Shown here: positions 60,329 through 64,000 of the stretch, piece after piece | Layout: the number at the start of each line of letters is the position of its first letter | How positions within the stretch are numbered: the stretch's first letter is position 1 | Assembly (NCBI GenBank): GCA_035541735.1 | Contig: DATKMS010000096.1 | Span: forward strand, 1-64,000 | Length of the DNA stretch: 64,000 nucleotides | Direction: 5' to 3' | DNA from: DATKMS01 sp035541735 | GTDB lineage: Bacteria; Desulfobacterota; Binatia; HRBIN30 | The notes under the pieces: generated by a model | The model's database searches: none | Told to the model about the DNA's origin: nothing | What the model saw: only the letters and a program-made list of their open reading frames with translations | Made by a program: the position numbers and the translations under genes

Positions 60329-61894
60329 CTACGAGCGCGAGACGTCACCGATGCTGGCGAGCAGCGGCAATCCCAGGTGCCGGCCCACATCGCTCTCCGA
60401 ACGCAGCGAGCGGCTCAGATATTCCCGACCGAACGCCGCTGCGAGTCCCAGCACCAGCCCTGCCAGGATGAGGATCGCCACGGATGCGCGCTGGGTGTCC
60501 GCGCGGGCCAGGGGCAAGGCGGGTCGTTGAACGACATTGACATTGACGAGCTTCTGCTCGTCCATTGCTTGGCTGATCCGCGCCTCTTGTTCACGCTTGA
60601 CGTACAGCTCGTATGTATCGCGGCTGTTCTTGACTTCCTGTTCCAAGCGATCGTACTCGACGCTCTTCTGTTGGAGGGTGATCAAGCGACGGTTGGCGCG
60701 GCTGAGGTCTTCTTCGACCATCACCTGGCGGGCTCGCATCTCCTTGAGCTGGCTTTCCAGATCGAGCAGGATGCGTAAGCGCTCTTCGCGGATCGGATTT
60801 GTGCGGAACAACTGGTGCGCCACGATTGTCGGCCGTTCGCGCACTTCGGCGTCGATCTCGGCCTTGAGTTCGGCGATCTCTTCGCCGTTGTCGCGGACGT
60901 GCCGGTCCTTTTCGGTGTACTTGCGCAGCAACGCCACGCGATCGACCTGTCGATCCACAAGCTGGGTGCTGAGCTGCGTCACCACGGGGTTCACGTCCAA
61001 GGATTGGGAGCGTTTGACGACCTCGGGCTGCGAAGCGATTTGCTCACGGATGGAGCGAATGCGCTCTTCGGTGCCGCTGATGCTGGTATTCAGATCGCGC
61101 AGCGCACTGCTCGTTTCACCGACGGAACGCACGGTCGCCAGGATTTCGTCCTTGGGTGACGCAATGCCCTGCTCCATCGAAAACGTCGTCAGCGCCTCCT
61201 CCGCCTTGCGCAGTCGCCCTTCCAAGAGACGTTGCTGCTCGTCGTAGAAACGCGGCAGTCCCTTGGCACCGTGGACCTCCGCATGGTAGGCGAGGTACTC
61301 ATCGACGACGCGATTGACGACGCGCGCGGCGTACGCGGGATCCGACGCCTTGTAGTCGATCTGGATGACGTTCGAGGCCTTGATCGGCGTGATGAGCAGG
61401 CCGCTGCTCATACCGATCACCTGCTGACCAAACGGGATTCCGCTCTTCGACTGCGCGGGAAGCGGATCGGCCGCGTCTCCCGAGACGGCCAGGGAGCGCA
61501 CGACATTGTCGAGCAGATTGGTGCTTTTGATAATATGCACCTCGGAATTGACAAGTGATTCGTTCAACTGGAGCGTCTCCAGCCGGTCCATGGTCGTGGG
61601 CTGCAGTGTCGGATCGTCCCGCTGCGTCGAGATGATCACCTTGGCGCTCGCCACGTAACTCGGCTTACGCGCCAACGTTGCCACCAAGCCCGGCAGCGTG
61701 ATGGCGAGGAAGACGATGGCTATGAGACGTTTGCGCTTGAAGATGACGTGGAGAATGTCGCGGATCTGCTCGCTGACGTTCTGCGCCCCCCCAGACCAGC
61801 CGTAATACGACCCATGCCCGTTGCCATTGCCGCCATAACCCGTGGGGGGACGACCACCGGGCGGTCGGTCGCGACGTGTCGGTTCGTGTGCCAT
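60329..61894 (-). CDS. Wzz/GNVR-domain polysaccharide chain-length / export protein
   Basis: A 521-residue inner-membrane protein controlling polymer length and export. A Gly/Pro/Arg-rich cytoplasmic leader (about 1-35) is followed by helix 1 (LIAIVFLAITLPGLVATLA), a periplasmic Wzz domain, long coiled coils (about 200-430, with EQGIASPKDEIL and AELKAEIDAEV) and helix 2 (VAILILAGLVLGLAAAFG). The C-terminal tail is short and has no kinase. ATG 61894 gives a sensible start, 11 bases after the Wza gene. It pairs with the separate CpsD-like protein, the arrangement of Gram-positive-type and many deltaproteobacterial EPS systems. Confidence 0.9.
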   Translation of the reverse strand: MAHEPTRRDRPPGGRPPTGYGGNGNGHGSYYGWSGGAQNVSEQIRDILHVIFKRKRLIAIVFLAITLPGLVATLARKPSYVASAKVIISTQRDDPTLQPTTMDRLETLQLNESLVNSEVHIIKSTNLLDNVVRSLAVSGDAADPLPAQSKSGIPFGQQVIGMSSGLLITPIKASNVIQIDYKASDPAYAARVVNRVVDEYLAYHAEVHGAKGLPRFYDEQQRLLEGRLRKAEEALTTFSMEQGIASPKDEILATVRSVGETSSALRDLNTSISGTEERIRSIREQIASQPEVVKRSQSLDVNPVVTQLSTQLVDRQVDRVALLRKYTEKDRHVRDNGEEIAELKAEIDAEVRERPTIVAHQLFRTNPIREERLRILLDLESQLKEMRARQVMVEEDLSRANRRLITLQQKSVEYDRLEQEVKNSRDTYELYVKREQEARISQAMDEQKLVNVNVVQRPALPLARADTQRASVAILILAGLVLGLAAAFGREYLSRSLRSESDVGRHLGLPLLASIGDVSRS

Positions 61895-61904
61895 CGCCCA
61901 GCCC

Positions 61905-62615
61905 TCAGAAGGTCGTCCCCGCTCCGACACGGGGTTCGATGGGCAGGATACCGCGAATGTAGAGTCTGACGAAGGCGTTCACGTCACCGACGAAGGTGCG
62001 CGGCACATACAGGACATCGCCTGCCACCAAGCGCGTGCTGTCAGTACGGCCGTCTTGCAGCGGCCTCGAGAGATCCAGGCGTGTGCCTTGATAGTCACCT
62101 TGCACGGGCGACAGTCTGAGAACGCTGTCGATCCGTGCGGTGTCGGTGAACCCGCCGCGGTCGATAATCGCCTGCAGCGGACTCATGCCGGCCCGGAAGG
62201 GGACGAATCCCGGAAGGCGCACTTCGCCGCCGACGTAGACTTTGCGGTCCGCCACCACCGCCAGCATCACGGAAACCTCGGGTTCGCGCAGATGATCGCT
62301 GGTGCGTTCTTTGATGACCTTTTCGAGTTGCGTCGTCGTGAGCCCGGCGGCATGGACATCGCCTGCCACTTGCAGCGTAATGTCGCCGTCAGGGCGCACC
62401 GGCACCTTGATGTCCAACTCCGGATGGTAAAGGAACTTGACGCGCAGGAGATCACCGGGCTGGAGGCGATACTCCGGCTCGTTCTCCACCACCGGCTCGG
62501 GCTGTGTATCGAGCGGGGGTAGCGGGACTACGACCGTCGTCTGCCGCGCACAGGCAGCCAGCAGAAGCGCACCGGCAACGAGGTACAGGCCGGTTACAAC
62601 ATCGATCCGTCGCAT
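61905..62615 (-). CDS. Polysaccharide export outer-membrane lipoprotein (Wza-like)
   Basis: A 236-residue lipoprotein. ATG 62615 begins MRRIDVVTGLYLVAGALLLA followed by the lipobox cysteine (LLAAC). The Poly_export domain follows (YRLQPGDLLRVKFLYHPELD with VRPDGDITLQVAGDVHAAG), then an SLBB domain (VYVGGEVRLPGFVPF, SPLQAIIDRGGF). It is shorter than E. coli Wza and lacks the C-terminal outer-membrane helix sequence, as in many shorter family members. The frame is open to 62750, but upstream residues are not lipoprotein-like. It lies 242 bases after the NusG-like gene. Confidence 0.9.
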   Translation of the reverse strand: MRRIDVVTGLYLVAGALLLAACARQTTVVVPLPPLDTQPEPVVENEPEYRLQPGDLLRVKFLYHPELDIKVPVRPDGDITLQVAGDVHAAGLTTTQLEKVIKERTSDHLREPEVSVMLAVVADRKVYVGGEVRLPGFVPFRAGMSPLQAIIDRGGFTDTARIDSVLRLSPVQGDYQGTRLDLSRPLQDGRTDSTRLVAGDVLYVPRTFVGDVNAFVRLYIRGILPIEPRVGAGTTF

Positions 62616-62816
62616 GTGTCTGAACAGTCCGTGCGCCGCGTCAGGCGCACGCTTATACGATCTACTCACTGGGCTAGCAATCCCGGGCATGCTGCCACCG
62701 GACCTCTGCGGCTTGCGACTCATCGTACTGCACCCGCCGGAGCGAGACATAGCTCCGCCCTCCGAGGCCCCCCGATTCTGTTGCCCGCCTCACATCGCGA
62801 GCCCTGCAGCTCGCCT

Positions 62817-62842
62817 GGAGCGGACGCTCCTTCGTCCGCTCC
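62817..62842 (-). promoter_or_regulatory. Strong RNA hairpin between the NusG paralogue and the Wza gene
   Basis: Ten perfect base pairs (GGAGCGGACG with CGTCCGCTCC) flank a 6-base loop, located 15 bases after the NusG-like stop. A second hairpin, TCGGCC-GTTA-GGCCGA, overlaps that stop (62851-62866), and a third 6-bp hairpin is at 62738-62757. No T-tract follows, so simple termination is less likely. The 242-bp spacer is long for this operon, so it is a good candidate for a pause, antitermination or processing site. Confidence 0.55.
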
Positions 62843-62857
62843 ACCAGTCCTCGGCCG

Positions 62858-63355
62858 TTAGGCCGATATGCGTTCAATAATCTGTTGCGGCACGTCGACC
62901 CGTGTCTGGCGCCGCAACAATTCCATCAACACCTGCACCCGTCCCTGTCCAGATCCCGGGCGTTCAATGATTCCCACGAGTCCTTCGAACGGACCATGTT
63001 TGATGCGCACCACGTCGCCTTGCTTGAAGGCGGGTTGTGGCCGCAAGATCCCCTCCTGACCGCCGCGGGCGTACAGAAAGTCGACAACCGTGTCGTCAAC
63101 CGGGCAGGGCAACGCTCCAAAGCCAACAAACTTACGAACACCAGGGGTCCAGACCACATGGAAATACTGCTGATCCAAGTCGATCCGAACGAACAGGTAC
63201 CCAGGGAAGAGTGGTGCCACGATCGGCTTCACGCCGATCCGTCCCGGTTCTTCAATGATGCGTGGCAAAAAAGTCGTGACGGCGCGGCGGTTGAGCTGTT
63301 CCTGCGCGAACTGCTCGCGACGGGTTTTGGTGCTGATCACATACCAAGCCAACAT
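62858..63355 (-). CDS. NusG-family transcription antitermination protein (RfaH/LoaP/UpxY-type paralogue)
   Basis: A 165-residue NusG paralogue. The NGN domain has MLAWYVISTKTRREQFAQEQ, FLPRIIEEPG and APLFPGYLFVRI, and the C-terminal KOW reads FKQGDVVRIKHGPFEGLVGI. Its position at the head of a long EPS operon, not next to secE or ribosomal genes, marks it as a specialised antiterminator that keeps RNA polymerase going through the long operon. It starts ATG 63355 with a GGGAG site, 11 bases after the LysM/SPOR gene. No canonical ops element (GGCGGTAG) was seen nearby. Confidence 0.9.
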   Translation of the reverse strand: MLAWYVISTKTRREQFAQEQLNRRAVTTFLPRIIEEPGRIGVKPIVAPLFPGYLFVRIDLDQQYFHVVWTPGVRKFVGFGALPCPVDDTVVDFLYARGGQEGILRPQPAFKQGDVVRIKHGPFEGLVGIIERPGSGQGRVQVLMELLRRQTRVDVPQQIIERISA

Positions 63356-63366
63356 CGTGCTGCTCC

Positions 63367-64000
63367 CTATTCTCCAAGCTGTGCAACGCGCGTGTCTTCG
63401 CGGAAAAGGCGCTGCAGTTGCCGGCCCGCGGCAACGACCTCGTCACGATCTTTGAACCCAGACAGGACCACGCGATACATGCGCTTCTGCGACCCAACAT
63501 TCGCAACCAGCACGCGCGTATCGAGTCCCCGGCCCCGCAGCACCCTCTCGAAACTGTCGGCCCGGTGGGCCTGCGGTGTGGAGAACACCAGTAACGCGTA
63601 GTGGCCGGCCCCGTCATTCAGGACGGGAAACCCTTCGCCCAACTCCGGCAAGCGAATGGTCTGCCCGACCGCAATCACGTCAATGTCCGCCAACTCCGGA
63701 TTTGCCAACTTGAGAAGGTCGAGGATCGTGTAGCTCGCCTGCCCATACTTGCGCACCGCGATCTGCGACATAGAGTCACCGTTGCGGACGATAACGTTCT
63801 CGAAGTTGACGCCATCGAGGTGCGATGCTGGACCGTTCTCGGCGCTCGACGCGGTGCCGTCGTCGGAACCGGCAACGTTCGGACTCGGCGGCAGTCCTGT
63901 TGCCGCGGAGGGCGCTTCGAGCTGCTCGGCCTTGGCAGACGACTCCTTGGGGACGGCGGCGACGACCAGCGGCTTCGCTGGCCCAGCCACCATCGGGGCC
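63367..64000 (-). CDS. LysM and SPOR-like domain protein, 5' end beyond the window
   Basis: The C-terminal roughly 210 residues of a protein whose frame stays open to the window edge. A Pro/Ala-rich linker is followed by a LysM domain (VRNGDSMSQIAVRKYG, then GQTIRLP) and a SPOR-like domain (HYALLVFSTPQAHRADSF, then MYRVVLSGFKDRDEVVAAGR). LysM binds GlcNAc polymers such as peptidoglycan, and SPOR binds denuded glycan strands. A methionine at 63993 could be internal. The linker suggests a larger protein, for example an ExeA/GspA-like AAA ATPase fusion, but this cannot be tested here. It is the most upstream gene of the visible EPS run. Confidence 0.75.
   Translation of the reverse strand, partial: APMVAGPAKPLVVAAVPKESSAKAEQLEAPSAATGLPPSPNVAGSDDGTASSAENGPASHLDGVNFENVIVRNGDSMSQIAVRKYGQASYTILDLLKLANPELADIDVIAVGQTIRLPELGEGFPVLNDGAGHYALLVFSTPQAHRADSFERVLRGRGLDTRVLVANVGSQKRMYRVVLSGFKDRDEVVAAGRQLQRLFREDTRVAQLGE

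Noticed and set aside
58421..60778. Open frame of 785 codons on the + strand
   Set aside because: It is antisense to wzy, the CpsD-like gene and the GNVR gene, all with clear family motifs. Its translation is low-complexity (His/Arg/Gln/Asp-rich) and matches no family; it is a shadow caused by high GC content.
62616..62857. Classical ops element (GGCGGTAG) for the NusG paralogue
   Set aside because: I did not find this octamer in the spacer on the transcribed strand; only GC-rich hairpins are present.
28759..64000. PEP-CTERM/exosortase system linked to the EPS locus
   Set aside because: The EPS core resembles loci that accompany exosortases, but no exosortase and no protein with a PEP-CTERM tail was seen in the window.

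Overview
The window is a high-GC bacterial chromosome segment. Genes are closely packed with many 4-nt ATGA overlaps and several GTG or TTG starts. F420-type luciferase-like oxidoreductase, GldA/F/G-DUF4340 genes, dockerin-like secreted proteins and a Wzy-type exopolysaccharide (EPS) locus suggest an uncultured deltaproteobacterial-grade lineage (Desulfobacterota, Myxococcota or Binatota-like). This placement is inference; there is no rRNA or tRNA here to test it.

Left part (1-13.1 kb, mostly + strand): the C-terminal tail of a membrane protein, an OmpR-type two-component pair, a DegP/HtrA protease, an isolated GT-C membrane glycosyltransferase of lower GC with its own promoter, a crotonase-fold protein divergent from an LLM oxidoreductase, a four-gene ABC cassette (ATPase, permease, GldG-like, DUF4340), a VOC protein and an SDR.

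Middle part (13.1-28.7 kb, - strand): two secreted proteins with dockerin-like tails flanking yqeY (one with 14 FG-GAP type repeats), lepA, an epimerase, UDP-glucuronate decarboxylase and UDP-glucose dehydrogenase (UDP-glucose to UDP-glucuronate to UDP-xylose), a lipid-linked-sugar type GT2, a PfkB kinase, mtnP, a diacylglycerol-kinase-like gene, rlmN, ndk and sucD. The ugd gene has a recognisable promoter followed by an intrinsic-terminator-like hairpin in its leader, suggesting attenuation.

Right part (28.8-64 kb, all - strand, transcribed right to left): a large EPS locus. It begins with a LysM/SPOR protein running off the window, a NusG paralogue (likely a dedicated antiterminator), a Wza-like outer-membrane lipoprotein, a GNVR/Wzz chain-length protein, a CpsD-like ATPase with a changed Walker A lysine, a Wzy/O-antigen-ligase-type protein, an acetyltransferase, a DegT aminotransferase and an initiating phosphoglycosyl transferase with a rearranged domain order. 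Sugar epimerases and a Gfo/Idh oxidoreductase follow, then a methyltransferase, an HprK-like P-loop protein, five further glycosyltransferases (three GT4, one ExoA-like GT2, one GT-C), a carbamoyltransferase/SGNH/DUF5989 triad, a 1,432-residue triplicated beta-helix protein, a CMAH-like metallo-beta-lactamase-fold protein, a degenerate sulfatase-fold protein and an MBOAT/SGNH acylation pair. Together these would build a heteropolysaccharide, polymerise and export it, and decorate it with acyl and carbamoyl groups. No Wzx flippase and no exosortase is visible in the window.

No tRNA, rRNA, CRISPR array or complete insertion sequence was found, and no gene-free stretch exceeds 300 bases; the largest (3876-4167) holds a palindrome, a 14-bp tandem repeat and a promoter.
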